Assembly: GCA_026075535.2 (NCBI GenBank)
Contig: AP026538.1
Span: forward strand, 18,608,337-18,672,336
Source of the DNA: Tricholoma matsutake
Lineage: Eukaryota > Basidiomycota > Agaricomycetes > Agaricales > Tricholomataceae
DNA length: 64,000 nucleotides
Reading direction: 5' to 3'
The position numbers and the translations under genes are program-made. The notes beneath the pieces were generated by a model. That model was not told where the DNA came from. It saw only the letters and a list, made by a program, of their open reading frames with translations, and made no database searches. Shown in pieces: positions 45,173-57,023 of this stretch. Each line of letters begins with the position of its first letter. The first letter of the stretch is position 1.

Positions 45173-46738
45173 TCATACCAATTTGGGGGTCAGGCTTGTA
45201 AATGCAGTCCAGCTCAGATGCCTATCCTTCAACAAATCTTTTCTGATAGTGGTTTTGAAAAAATAGTCCTCAAATGATGCCATTGTGGAGATGTATTCAA
45301 AGTGGCTTGCATATTTTGCCACTTCATCCCCTTTTTTCTTGTCCTCATTCGATATGATGTGCTTTTTTATCATGGACACACTATCCACTAAAGGATTAAT
45401 CTCCAGTTCCCGAATCTCCAGGGCTGTGGCATCCTCCTTAGTCGGCTATAAAAAAATATATCTGCAACTGAAATACTTTGAAGAAATGAAAAGGTTAACT
45501 TCACTCCATTTGTTGACTTTGGTATTCCTTGTTTTTTGAGACCCCTGGTTGTTGCTCTGGTTGAAATATGGTCAGGAAAATTATAAAAACGACATCACAG
45601 ACATCCACAGCCTTTCACATGGGAGTCCTGGCCTTCTGGGGCTTTTTTGGACTTGAGGGGGTTTTTGAGGGGGTTTTGGAAAGGAGAACCCAAGGGTCAT
45701 CACTGTTTCCTCCTGCTGACCTTTGACTCCTCAGTTGGTGCTTGGGTTCAATTTTCAGGGGTTGGACTTCAATGGCTGGCTTTTGACACTGAGGCCGTCC
45801 ACAACTCCGACCCACTATAGGACTTGGGTGTTTTTCCAAACATGAATTATGTGCCAGAGACAAACTCGTAAGGTTTTCATCCATGCTTGGAGGATTGAAA
45901 TCAGTATCAGGGTTTAGTGTGGGTAGGGTGGCATCCATAGGATCTATCATCACTAGGTGGACTTATTCAAAAGTGATACGAGTGAATGTAACATAATGCA
46001 CTTTCAGGGGCCTGATGTGGTGATTTTGGCTCCTCCATTTTTATGCTTTTTAACTGCGACAATGACTGTACAGTACAGAGTCCTGCTTTCACAAATTGGG
46101 AGCGAAGTACACTCATCCATTTGAATCTTTCCACAGGATAAAGTGACTGTCCATGTCCTCCATCTGATATTTTGGAAAGACAACTGAGAAGGACTTCTTC
46201 ATGAGTCAACGACCAATGTAAGAAGTCTGGAAATAAGAATGCATAGTGAGGAAGGAGATGGAGAGAGAATAAATGACATACCATATTGAAAGACATTGAT
46301 TTCCTTATAGGCATTTTGCAGGACTATGGCATTTTGCTTCCAATTTTCTGGATCATGGGGAATCCTTAAGAGAAATCTGCATAACCATCGGCGCATACTC
46401 TCTGGGAGGGATTTCTCCAAAGGAGAATACCCCTCTCTATTCCGACCTATAACATCCTGCCTCAGTGAATCTAGAAACATAACTCCCTTATAAAAAGTTT
46501 CGCTCTGAGGTGCATCCACCGAGTTGGCCATCGAAAGATACATCTGCTGTGTGATGTCAAGAAGCATTAAAAAAGGGAGACAATCATGATGCATGTGGTA
46601 CACTGCATGGTCCCCACCAGAAACAAAGGTAATGAAGCCACCCTCCTCTTTGACAAGCCATTCAGATGATGGGGGAAGAGAAAAAGGGTGAGAAGAAGTA
46701 ATGGAGATTGGCCACCAATTGTCCTCTAACAAGTCCAT
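45173..46738 (-). CDS. intact five-exon gene of unknown function, 447 aa
   Basis: ATG 46736-46738 in a CCATGG context. Exons 46738-46282, 46226-46002, 45952-45619, 45554-45500 and 45445-45173; introns of 55, 49, 64 and 54 bp, all GT..AG (GTATGT..TTCCAG, GTGCAT..CCTAG, GTGAAA..CAGAG, GTTAAC..TTATAG). The summed length is exactly 448 codons with no internal stop, unlike nearly everything else in the window. The N-terminal half is globular (WWPISITSSHPFSL, LDSLRQDVIGRNREG, DPENWKQNAIVLQNAYKEIN). The middle carries CGRPQCQK and a basic, proline-rich linker (KTPSSPKKPQKARTP); the C-terminus is charged and helical (ALEIRELEINPLVDSVSMIK). No domain recognised. It lies on the same strand as the long gene at 47040-51270, about 300 bp downstream of it. 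Function unknown. Confidence 0.75.
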
Positions 46739-47039
46739 GGTTCGGGTGATACAACTCTGCCTTCCTAGGCTATTTATAATAAATTATGATGATGCCTCAT
46801 AGCTGACCCAATGATCTATAAATCCCCTGGGATCAAATTACCCTGATTTCGGGTCAAATTTGAGCAAAGTATGTACATGTATATGTGAAAAAAAGATCAT
46901 TAACCATGAGTCAATAATCGATGTTCCCTACCTATTTTTGAGTCAAAATTCCACAGTTTCGACCATATTACAATATGAGAAATTTAATGAGGGTTTCATT
47001 GCACAGTCTTTCTCACTAAATAAATCTAAGAAGATGAAA

Positions 47040-50000
47040 TAATACTATTCCAAAGCACCATCCATTCCTTTTTGTCATTTTGGCTTCCTTTTGGAATGCA
47101 AAGTTGACTTGCACTTGTTATTGTCCTGCAGTACACACAATACGATACCAAGTGCCTGGTCCAGAGGTGTGAAAAAACCTGGCGCTTCTTCTGTTTCCTC
47201 TTCCCATGCCTCCTGAAATATTCCGCATGCATGATCATCCTGCAGGAAGTCAGCAGCTGATGACCTACATAACACCTCATCTTGCTGTGCATGCGACACC
47301 ATTCTGAGTTCCCAAAGTAGCTGCCTTCCCTGAAGCCTGAGGTAGAAAAAAAGGGCCTTCTCTACCAAAACAGGCTCAGTAGTTCCTTCCTTCACAATAT
47401 TGATGGTTTGGCCAAGGAAAACCACCAGAATCCAGGCCCCCCATTGTGCCAACCTGATTTCTTCTTCCTCACAAACTGAAGGAGGGGCCGATGTGTCAAC
47501 ATACTGTCGATAGTCAATAACATTCAGGAGGAGTGTTGTAGAGATGAGGACAAAGATATCTGTAATACCATGGATGGTGTCAAGGGAAGGGATGTGTCCT
47601 TCCTCAGTTGCAGTTAACTGTGCTCCTTCAGTGCCTTTGTGAACAGTGATAGAGCAGCACATGTAGCAGATGTAGCGACAGAATGTTCTCCAAGCATCAG
47701 CTCACCTTTTACTCTGGACATCATCCAAAAAACCCTGGACCATAGCTTTGCACGTGTCATGAATACTGCCTCTACAGTAGAACACATCTGCCTCCCGGGC
47801 TACAGAGGTCATGCTGACCAGGGTTACTGAGAATCATGGACCGAATAGCCTGGAGAACCAAAATGTCAATGTGTGATGGACAGAGGAATAAATTGGCTCA
47901 TACAGTCTGGCATTGGGTTCCAAGACTAGACCTTCATGCCTCCTTGCAAGTGGGCTGGTATCCTCCAAAATTATGTATGCCATTCCACTCCACAACCTCA
48001 GGTGTAAGAAGAGGCCATCTGGATCCATGGGAAACATCATCAATACTCCCTTCATCGCAGCTCCACACCACGATGCCCAATTCTGATGTGTGAACAAGTC
48101 TTTACACATCTCGTGACCCTTGGTTGCCTGCCAGGCAATCCTACTGGAACATGCTGTGCTCTCCAGCCAACATACGGAATCACCTGGAAGGTGATGCGCA
48201 AGGAGACTTTTCCCATCATCTCCCTCCTCATGGCTGCTCAGCAGAGATTGCATCTCCACAGGAATAACCTGTCCCAAAGACTGATCTGGATAATAGAATT
48301 GGGAAAAATGATGAATTTCGATTGGTATAATGCCTCACCTTCCATTAGGACGACATACCCCATGTCTCCATGTCCAAGCATGTCAGAAAAGAGCTCACAA
48401 TCAAAGGAAAACAGTGGGTTTGTTGTTGAATTTTTTATGGTGATTGCACCAGTCTTCAGTATTTCTTGTACTTGGGTACTGGACATCTCTACCCAAACAT
48501 GTTCAGTTAAGATATGTAGTGAAGTATCACTTCCAAGGAGGTGTGGAGGTTTCTCATTTACAAAACTCTCCTGAACCTTCTTATGAAGAGACTGGAAGGT
48601 CTCCAGCTGTCGTTTTGTCTGGAAAGGAAGAACAAGAATCATGAGCCCCTTGCCACATGGAAAATAGTCCTTCCACATACATGGAACAATGGGGTGAATT
48701 TGATACTGTCCCCATTGGGCCTGTAAACCATCCTCCTGCACGAGGTATGGATCTTGAAATAAATAAAATCAATTTATGTAAAATAATAAAACATATCTTT
48801 TCACTGTTGCATATTATGTACCTTTTTTTCGGAAACCTGGAAAAGGCATGGTTGAGGCTGGGGAACCTGGTATATATTCACTCTTTAGCATACTTGGCCT
48901 ATATAAATGCTGCTGGACCTAACCTCCTCTATGGTAAGGTCGATGACCTTGTTTTTGGGATTTGGGGGCCGAACCCTTGGGATATGTTGATCATTTTGTG
49001 ACCTGGAAGGACATTTTGAGGTGGATTTGTAGGGTTTTCCATCTTTCTTTTCTCAGCCTTTCTTGAATGGTTTGTGTATGCAACCTCATTTCCACCTGTC
49101 TGAGGCAAAGACTGGGACACATTGGTGCTAAATGCCTTGTTAAATGTATCAGCTATGGATTGCTGATTGACGTTGTATGCCACATTGGAGACTCGGTTGT
49201 GAAGGGGATGGGAGGTGCTCCCTGCTGATAGATCATTTACTAGCTCAGTGGGCATTGGATGGGCCTGTATGGTTTCTATGTCCATGGACATTTGGGTCTC
49301 ATCAGATGTGAAACATGGAGGAACTGCAGGATAGATGGGGTGTCCTGAATGGTTTTCCAGCTCCATAGACATGGCATCTAAATTAAGAGGAGGAGGAGGA
49401 AGGTTGGTGTTGTTCTCCACCATCTGCTCATTGTCCATGGACATTTCAGTCTCATTGGATGCATAACATGGAGGAACTTCAGGATAGATGGGGTGTCCTG
49501 AATGCTTTTCCAGCTCAGTATACATGGAATCTAAATCCTGAGGAAGAAGGATGTTGCTGTTGTTATCTGCCATCTTCTTGTTGTCCATGGACACTTGGGT
49601 CTGCATGTTGGCATCTCTATTATTTAGGGGAGGAGAGCTGCAGTTGGTCTTCCCCATCGGTTGGTATGCATTGGTTGAAGAAATGTGGGGTGAGCTAAGG
49701 GGTATGTGAGTGGGTGAAAGAGGGTCATTTATCGGGTATGGTAGGGTTGGGGTCAGTGGAGGGGTATGCGGTATAAATTTTGGCCCAGTTAGGACACATG
49801 GGTTAAATCCCATCTTTTGCCAAGTAGCAGTTTCCTGAATGCTATCCAGAGAAGTTCTTACAACAGGAAGTATTGAAGCAGGGGTGGTGGGAGGTGAATG
49901 GGTGATGCCCAAGGCCCTCTGTTGAAGAAAATAAAGAAAATCAACATCCATTGTCTTCTGATCTGCATCGTCACTACAGAACCAGTGTCTGACATCCTCT

Positions 50001-51270
50001 TTAATATTATCAGAAGGAATTCCCTTGATAATATCCAAAATTCCTGCCTCAACTGGGCCATTTTGTGAGATATGAATAAGACCCCGCCAAATGGCCTTTT
50101 CCACTGACCATATGTGGGGATGACAATTTTTCCCTTGTTGAATCCAAAACTATCCCAAATCAGTTAGCTAATACATATTGAGTACCTAATGGCTTGTACT
50201 CGCCATGCAGAGGTTAGCTTGGGAAACCCAAACTGACAAAAGTTTTTTTGTTGTGAAGAGGATCAGCAGGCTGATGGTGATAGCCAGTTCCAGCATGCAT
50301 GAAAGGGAAGCCAAGCCCGACATAGGTGCCACAAGTCCATCTCCAAACTCTCTGATAAGATCCTCGTGTTTGTGGGGAGTATCCAACTGACCCTAGAACA
50401 AAAGTTAGGAGTAGGGAATAGCCAATGAAGAGGGTAGCATGCCTGTAGAAGTCGATGAATTCCCAGACATGCCAGTCCTATATCTGAGAGGCAAGGCTAT
50501 TTCTTTGGTTTTTCTCTGAAAACAGGTACAGTTCTTGCCCTTTCCTCTGCTCCTCAGTAAGGGCACTTGGTGTAATTTCAGTGTTTTCTATGAAATTGCT
50601 AGGCTGGGCTGATTGAATGATGGAAAGGGCCTTTGATGTCATTACCACCCAGTCATCAAGGTCCTGGTCAAAAGCAGCTGTCATATTTCTGGATAAATTC
50701 GAAATGAAACATACATATGTTCTTCTTCAGCACTGAAATGGCAGTCTTCCTGGGAAAAACCTCAATCTGTTTCTGAATGTCCTTGTGTAAACTGGTAAAT
50801 ATCAAGAAAATGGATGGAAAGCAGATGGGAGGCAACATGGGTGTGAGCATTCAAGGAGGTTGGTAAAATCTCCCCTTTCAGCACTGCACAATATGCACAG
50901 CTATTCTCATCTGTGGCAGGCAGAGACTTTAAAAAGTCTGCCTGCAATGCGCTAATCAGGTCCTATTTGGTGATTAGCACAAGTTTCAATTTTCAATTTA
51001 ATTGGAAGTCTACCATGCCAGGCTCAAAATTTTGGAACAATTCTGCCCACAGCGTGATCCATGGAAGCACAAAAGGTGGGAGACCTGTGGACCCATTGGA
51101 GGGCCATCAGATTTTCCATTTTTTTTGTTGTACTTGCACTGTGTAGTATCAATATATTTTTCTAGTAGCATGGAGAGGACACTTGGCATCTGTCCTGGAG
51201 TAGGTAGGTTGACCAGAGATAGACTTAGGTCATTGTAGCCAGTGATGATATAGGCGGCTTCCATTGTTAG
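47040..51270 (-). CDS. long multi-exon gene (or two genes), unknown function, with internal repeats
   Basis: A run of minus-strand coding blocks separated by intron-like gaps. Upstream: MEAAYIITGYNDLSLSLVNL (from about 51264) and SLPATDENSCAYCAVL (about 50900), plus an acidic block (50478-50684). The largest open block (48929-50104) is Pro/Ser-rich and contains about 2.5 tandem copies of a roughly 45-residue unit (MSMDNEQM...LDAMSMELENHSGHPIYP...). In another frame at its end is VIDLTIEE, a typical SUMO-interacting motif shape. Downstream blocks are globular: HLLGSDTSLHILTEHVWVEM (about 48500), ASWCGAAMKGVLMMFPMDPDG (about 48050), GAWILVVFLGQTINIVKEG (about 47430). Splice sites between blocks could not all be resolved, so gene number and integrity are uncertain. 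No enzyme domain recognised. Confidence 0.45.
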
Positions 51271-51503
51271 GTGTAGGTTCAAATAATTTTGGTTTGTAAT
51301 TCCACCTAATTAAAAATCCAGTGATCTTTTAAGGACTCAGATATTCTGGATGCATTCCTATCTGATGCCACTAAACCCAATGGGGAAGGTGGCACAAGGA
51401 ATAGCCCAAATTGGTGAGTAAACCTCAACCATGACCCATTGTGAATTCTTTGAACCTGCCCACTGATACCATATAATATCTTGTTAGGAGAGTGAACTTG
51501 ATA

Positions 51504-51538
51504 TGTGCATGTGATGGTTCAGAACCGTCACATGCACA
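51504..51538. repeat. 35-bp palindrome
   Basis: Arms TGTGCATGTGATGGTTC and GAACCGTCACATGCACA around a single A, with one mismatch. Confidence 0.9.
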
Positions 51539-51972
51539 CCATGTGCTGAGGAACACATTTCATGATTGATGCAACAACCAAAGATTCTTCAAATGGCAAT
51601 GCTGATCGAGATATCCTCTTTTTTCCATCCAATGTGTGATGGTATAGAATGATGTTTCTCATGAGCTGTAGTGAGTAAAACAAATGACACCATTGGCCTA
51701 GAAAGAAATACACTAAGCAGTAGTGCTAGAAGACACATGCACAGAGTGCAGGAGTCATAGCGATGACACAGCCAGACTACTCAAAATTTCCCTTGCATAA
51801 ACATGATTTAAACTCAACTAATTGGAATTTTCCAAGCAGAACCATCACATGCACACCCTGTGGTGAGGAACATGTGATGTTGCAGGAACCAGGAACCAGG
51901 AACCAGGAACACATTTGATGGGCAACATCATTGATTGAGTTATCCATTTAATTGGAATTCTACAACTGGAAC

Positions 51973-52007
51973 TGTGCATGTGACAGTTCAGAACTGTCAC
52001 ATGCACA
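51973..52007. repeat. 35-bp perfect palindrome
   Basis: Arms TGTGCATGTGACAGTTC and GAACTGTCACATGCACA around a single A; a perfect 17-bp inverted repeat and a relative of 51504-51538. A half-site (GAACCATCACATGCACA) lies near 51840. Confidence 0.92.
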
Positions 52008-52128
52008 CACAGTATGCACTGTCCAGTCTACATAGACTCACAATAATACAATCTGCAAACATGCTGTGGTCCCAGAATGCCCTGGAGCAAGCTTAGTAGT
52101 TACAGGTGGACCAACATCAGACCAACAT

Positions 52129-52265
52129 ATTGCAAGTACCAATGAATCCCCTGCATGAATAGATGAATGACTGGAGGTCTGTCCACATAGACTCACAATA
52201 ACACAATGGTGGATACACTGCAGTCATTCATCTATTCGTGTGGGTGATTCATTAGTACTTGTAAT
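52129..52265. repeat. inverted repeat, arms about 44 bp
   Basis: Left arm 52129-52172 and right arm 52221-52265 are inverted copies (GTCATTCATCTATTC core) with a spacer of about 48 bp. Confidence 0.75.
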
Positions 52266-52646
52266 ATGTTTGCCCAATTCATTGTCTGTATGTGCATGTG
52301 TGCATGTTGTATGCATGTCTGGTGTATGTCGTGAGTCTGTTGGGGGGGGAGGCCATAAGTCACTAAGGACATAAAACACAGTAAGCCTTGATTGACCTAT
52401 ATGTGGAGAAAGAGAAAGTGCAAGGGCTCAGATTCCATCTTGGCTGAATTAATGTCATACTTTCATGAATGTCCCATGGCCTTACATATTATGTGGTGAT
52501 GTAAGGTTGGGCTGGTCCTGAGACTATGCAGTGTGGGAAATTCAACTGTGATTATCTTATATATACATCATGCAATGTATAAACACCTGCTGTTTGAACT
52601 TGATAGTTGTCACACATGATAACGGTTCAAAACAATAACCTGGCCA

Positions 52647-54107
52647 ATGCGACCACCACGAAATTTACTGAGCGATGAAGAAATTTGGAAAATCACATGC
52701 AATGATAGCTTCATCCTGCCTCCTAAGCCATGGACCTTTGTGGATGGGGGAGTGAAGTTTGGCTGTGACCTGTACCATGTTGACAAGGCAACACTATACA
52801 AACTTGCTCTTCTTGAAGTTCACTCTCAATATTGGGAGACCACAAGTCCAGAGTATCTCCGGAGATATCACTGAGGGCTTCAATATAATATGGAACATAG
52901 TTTTAAATCAATAAATGCCACATCGACCTACCACACCCCACCCTTTCTCAATCCATGGCTAGTGAGAGTCATTTTCATGAAGCTGCATAATAGAAGTGGA
53001 AGGGAGATGGTGGAGTCTATCCTGAATAATGTTTCCAAAGACGAAAGGTTAAAATTTGAAACAGGGGATTTTCAAGAAGATGGTATTATTATTTCCCTTC
53101 ACGATTTTTACATGTGCTTAGTTTCCATTACCAGATTGGAAGACAGTAATTTATAATAACCACCACCAGGCTGGGTTGACCCAGATGATTGATAAAATCT
53201 GTTCAGAATGGCAGATTTCTCAGAACAGCAGGACTGGATATGCATGGAATATACCTATCTTTCACATGATCAAATGTGAAAACCACGGTATTTCAAACTC
53301 CTTGGAAAACAATCAAGCTGTGCTCCTTTACAAATCTGAAGTTATGGCATGGAAATGGGAGGATATTCAGGAGTTGTCTACCTCACATGTCTGGATGATT
53401 GGGAATATACCCTTCCAGAACTCGGAGGTCAAGCGATTGCTACATGGAAAGTGGCTCAATGATGAGGTCATCAATGCATACTTGGAATTATGTGCATGCT
53501 TGCGGTCAGATATTAAATTCCTCCCCACACACTGGTTTCCTGGCCTCCAAAAATGGGGAGAAGATGCAAAAAGAAATACAGTCACTTGGGTGGGTACACT
53601 AGTGCATCTTAATTAAATATGACTCAATATCTTCTGGGGCCCAGATCTCAAAAGGTGCTGCTGATGTGGAAACCACCATGAAAAGATTTACAGCAGTCAT
53701 TGTGGTTATACATTATCCTCAACACCATTGGGTTACTCTTCAGTTCAATCCAAAAATAGAAACACTCAAGGTGCTGGATAGCATGGCACCCGATCATGAT
53801 ATGCAGAAAATGGAGAAAATTTGAAAGGTCCAATCTCCATTATATTTAACAAATTGTTCTGATGCTTCTTAACAAGTAGATTATCTTACACCCACTGGGG
53901 CTTGATAATTTGCATGTTGAGAAAAGGAAAAACACTCCTCAGCAGAGAGGTAGCTTAGACTGTGGGGTATATGCCTGTCAATTTTCCAAACATCTTGCAT
54001 TGGAAATTCCTTTTCAGCAATCTTTCAATGAGAAGGAGTGTGAGTGGATTAGGAAAATGATGGTGGTTGAACTTGCAGATGGGCGCATACAGATTCCCTG
54101 GAGATAA
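52647..54107 (+). pseudogene. Ulp1/SENP-like SUMO protease (peptidase C48), two stops
   Basis: ATG 52647. The N-terminal region has no known domain. The C48 catalytic domain starts at GKWLNDEVINAYLELC (about 53450), the canonical Ulp1 entry motif. The catalytic His lies in YPQHHWVTLQF (about 53720), Asp in VLDSMAPD (about 53775), and the oxyanion Gln and Cys in QQRGSLDCGVYACQF (about 53945-53985). Introns 53590-53644 (GTGGGT..CCCAG, 55 bp) and 53828-53879 (GTCCAA..AGTAG, 52 bp) join these in frame, with a further intron near 53125-53165. Two TGA codons (52872-52874, 53822-53824) stand where CGA/Arg is plausible, so the copy is probably inactive although every catalytic residue survives. It ends 27 bp from the convergent sirtuin gene. 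Confidence 0.85.
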
Positions 54108-54133
54108 TATATAAATTACAGGATGTAGTTGTA

Positions 54134-55253
54134 TCATACCCAAGCCCATGATGGACGCATATCATTACGAATGGACTCTGCATTAAGCCAATCCTTCAGA
54201 TCATCCATCCCTTGGAAAGATATCAAAGGTATTCTCTGTGCCTTGTCCAACCTCTCAAGCATATTTTCTGCAGATTTCTGGCAATCTATTTGGACAATAT
54301 GGTGGAAGACATCCACTAGGTTGGTGGGTGGATTTTGCAGGTCCATGTAGTATGCCTTCCCATGGTGGTTCTGCTGAATACTGGCTGAGAACCTTTTGAT
54401 AAGGTCCACTGACCCAAATGTTTTCAAGGATGTTCCTACAACCAGTAAATTGTCAGCTTTATGTTTGTCAAGGGCCTGTATTTCAGCGATCTCTTCTCCT
54501 TTACGATGTGATTCCCCATATAGGATGATGGCAGGGCGAAGCAATCCACCTTGCCCAGAGACCCATTTTCCTTGTATTCTCCAGTCCTCAATTTGGGTTT
54601 CACATTGAGGACAGATAGGAAGTTCCCCACTTTTCAGGGATATGAAATGATGGTATACGTGTTCAGTGAAACTGCATTGTGTACAAATGACCTCCATCAC
54701 TGAACCATGAAGTTGCATGCAATTTGGATAGTCGCCTTTTGTGGTCAACCCAGCTTTTATTTCAAGGTCATTGATGTTTTGAGTATACACCCATCCCAGG
54801 ATGCCAAGAGCCTGCAGTACTACTAGGAGCTTGAGGAACACAGTTGGTTGTGCTTGTGCAGCAGCCTCTGCAAGATTTGCCATCTGCAAAGCATGTGCAG
54901 CAGATTTCTTAGAGTTCTTTTCTGGTGTCAACATATTGATCACAGTGGTGATGGAACCTGCCTTACCTCAAAAGTGTCTTTGTGAAACAAGTCAAGAATA
55001 TCTTTCAATGTGGGACTGAAAAGACCCGCGGGTCCTCAAAAAGTCTGAATCTCTGCCGCCTATGAAACCCCCACACCTTCCATGAAATCAGAGGTATTGA
55101 CAAGGTAGAAATTGATTTGTTTTTCATACCAAGCACCACTATGAGGTGTTTCGATGTTAAAATACTATCGGAAAGAGTGGTTTCTTGAGATGGTACTGTC
55201 ATGTCATGGATAAAAATGAGACTGAGTTTCAATGTTCTTTTAGATGTGATCAT
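54134..55253 (-). pseudogene. sirtuin (SIR2-family deacylase), N-terminal NAD site broken
   Basis: Minus strand. Exon 1 (55253 to about 55148) ends at HLIVVLG. An intron of about 55 bp (GTATGA..GGAAG) leads to GVGVS, equivalent to the Gly-Ala-Gly-x-Ser NAD-binding loop. The conserved PDFR stretch is destroyed by TAG and TGA (the latter 55036-55038, an Arg position), after which GPAGLFSPTLKDILDLFHKD is readable. The following exon has VYTQNINDLE (motif normally QNID), catalytic-His motif CMQLHGSVMEV, a Zn site CTQCS...CPQCE (about 54600-54680), LRPAIILYGE, VVGTSLKTFGS and a C-terminal helix to 54134. The catalytic His and all four Zn cysteines are present, but the Rossmann N-terminus is not functional as read. 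Confidence 0.85.
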
Positions 55254-55346
55254 TTATCTCTGTTTGCAATTTTTCCTAAATTGTGTAATCCCAGAGTCTT
55301 TTCATTTTATTCTGTCAGAAAGGATAGAATAATCTTCCATTATTTA

Positions 55347-56620
55347 TTACAATGAAGCAAGGGGCCCACACTTAGGACATGTATAAACATCCTGATCGGT
55401 CACTACCAGCTGCTCAGTATCCTTGTTATTTTCATCAATATCATGCTCATACACCATGTACTCCCACCACAGAGAACTCTTGTCCTCCTCATTATCAATG
55501 ATGTTTGCAGCCATCCAGGGGTCTGGATTAGACAACATATTTTCCCATACCATTTTGTCCAAGAGCATCCTTGCCTTGTGGACAAACCAGATATTACCAG
55601 CTATGTAGTGAAGACTTCCTCCCCTGGCAGTAGGTTGGAAGGTGATCTGAAGGATAGATCTTGGAACATCAGAATTCTTTGTGAATATGGTTTCCAGATG
55701 TTCTGATTGTGTGGTGATGTGATCATTAGGGAGACATGTGGTGTGGAACCAACTTTTGCATTCCCAACAAAATCTCTGCTCTTCTATATCAGGGTTCCAC
55801 AGGGCCATGCATGTATCTAGACTGCAATGGTTGGATGACCCCTTTCATACCCTTCAGTGAATGTAAGTAGTCAAAATTTTACAGAAACAACATACTTGAA
55901 GACACTGATCCTTGTAGTTCCAGAAAAACTTCCAAGTAATGTCAATTATAAGCCAGGGATTTATTTTATATCTCAAAACTCATACCGGGAAAAATATGTG
56001 ACAATTGGGGGGTGGTCGAGACACATATTGTTGAGTATTATCATTTCACACTTATGTAGGTAGGCTATAAAAGTATTTCAGCCCAAATGGTCATGTGGTA
56101 AAGAAGTAGCCCACCCGCAATCCCTTCAGAGCTGATTATAGATTCATGGTTTGAGGCATAAACTTCTTGTTCAGCTCCGTTTTCCAAGTACCTGAAACCA
56201 CATTAGTAGAATCTTATGCCCGTGAGCTAAATTCTATGATATATATATTACCGGTCTAAATCGTTGATACCCTTAGGCCTGACCTGCTTAATGTCTTCTT
56301 TGGAGTAAAACCATTGCACTTGTACATAGTGTTCCTGGAATAATATGAGGTGATCAGGTACCTTCTAGACATTTTTACTGCTTACCGCATTAGAGGTGGG
56401 ATTTCCTTTTCTCCTTGGGCTCCAAATTTCTACAATGCATGCCTTCCAGTATTTATCTCTTGTCCTTTCGTCCAGTGAAAGGCCATCAAGGCCTGTATGG
56501 CTCACTAGGCAAAATGAGCCCACACTAAACTTCCATTCTGAAAGATTGCATGAGATTTGTGCAATGATAAGTCACAATCTCTGCTATACCTGTGGATTCA
56601 TTTTCTGTGCCTGTGTAAGT
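55347..56620 (-). CDS. BAH + PHD-finger chromatin protein
   Basis: Minus strand, several exons. BAH-like domain: VGSFCLVSHTGLDGLSLDE, RDKYWKACIVEIWSPRRKG, then an intron (GTAAGC..TTCCAG, about 56340-56395), EHYVQVQWFYSKEDIKQVRP, a second intron (GTAATA..TTTCAG) and YLENGAEQEVYASNHESIIS. After less clear sequence (about 55810-56090) comes a PHD-type zinc finger: RFCWECKSWFHTTCL (about 55740-55785) and, after an insert, YTCPKCG near 55360, the stop being at 55347. BAH and PHD modules bind nucleosomes and histone tails. The 5' end is not located, and the middle has stops that may be introns or decay. Confidence 0.65.
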
Positions 56621-57020
56621 GAGTGAGAATGATTTTCAAATCTTGGTGGCCTTCCATTGTGCAGGTGTTAGTGGGTTGGCCATGATATGAAACAAAAGAG
56701 TCTTTTGTTTTGCTCGTATTAATATTCAAAGATCAACTTATATGTATAACACATTTTGTTTATCAAAACAAGTATAAATACAGTGAGTGTAGAAATTGTT
56801 CATCCATCACATGCCCAATGTTCATCATTGTTTGTCCATCACATGAATATTGTTCGTCATTGTTTGTCCCTCACATGGCCTTGTTCAGCAGTGTTCTGGT
56901 GTAGCTGTGATGAATATCAGTGTCATAAATATGTATTGTCAATATATCATGGGTGAATCTAATGGATGTTGTATGTGAATGTAGTGTATGTTGTGAGTCT
57001 GGTGGGCAGGCTCCCACAAC
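56621..57020. repeat. intergenic, with tandem 33-bp repeats at 56805-56880
   Basis: About two and a half copies of a unit containing TTCATCATTGTTTGTCC and TCACATG. The 3' boundary (56985-57005) holds GTGTATGTTGTGAGTCTGG, also present with changes at 52322-52341. No gene seen. Confidence 0.6.
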
Positions 57021-57023
57021 AAC

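Larger units (their letters stand above)
51290..52646. other. intergenic region rich in palindromes
   Basis: No gene. Holds two related 35-bp palindromes, (GGAACCA)4 near 51887-51910 and an inverted repeat at 52129-52265, listed separately or in the findings. The direct repeat CATAGACTCACAATAA occurs near 52030 and 52185. Confidence 0.6.

Noticed and set aside
45173..48770. TET/JBP dioxygenase associated with KDZ transposons
   Set aside because: No HxD...H iron-binding signature could be read in any frame of these genes.
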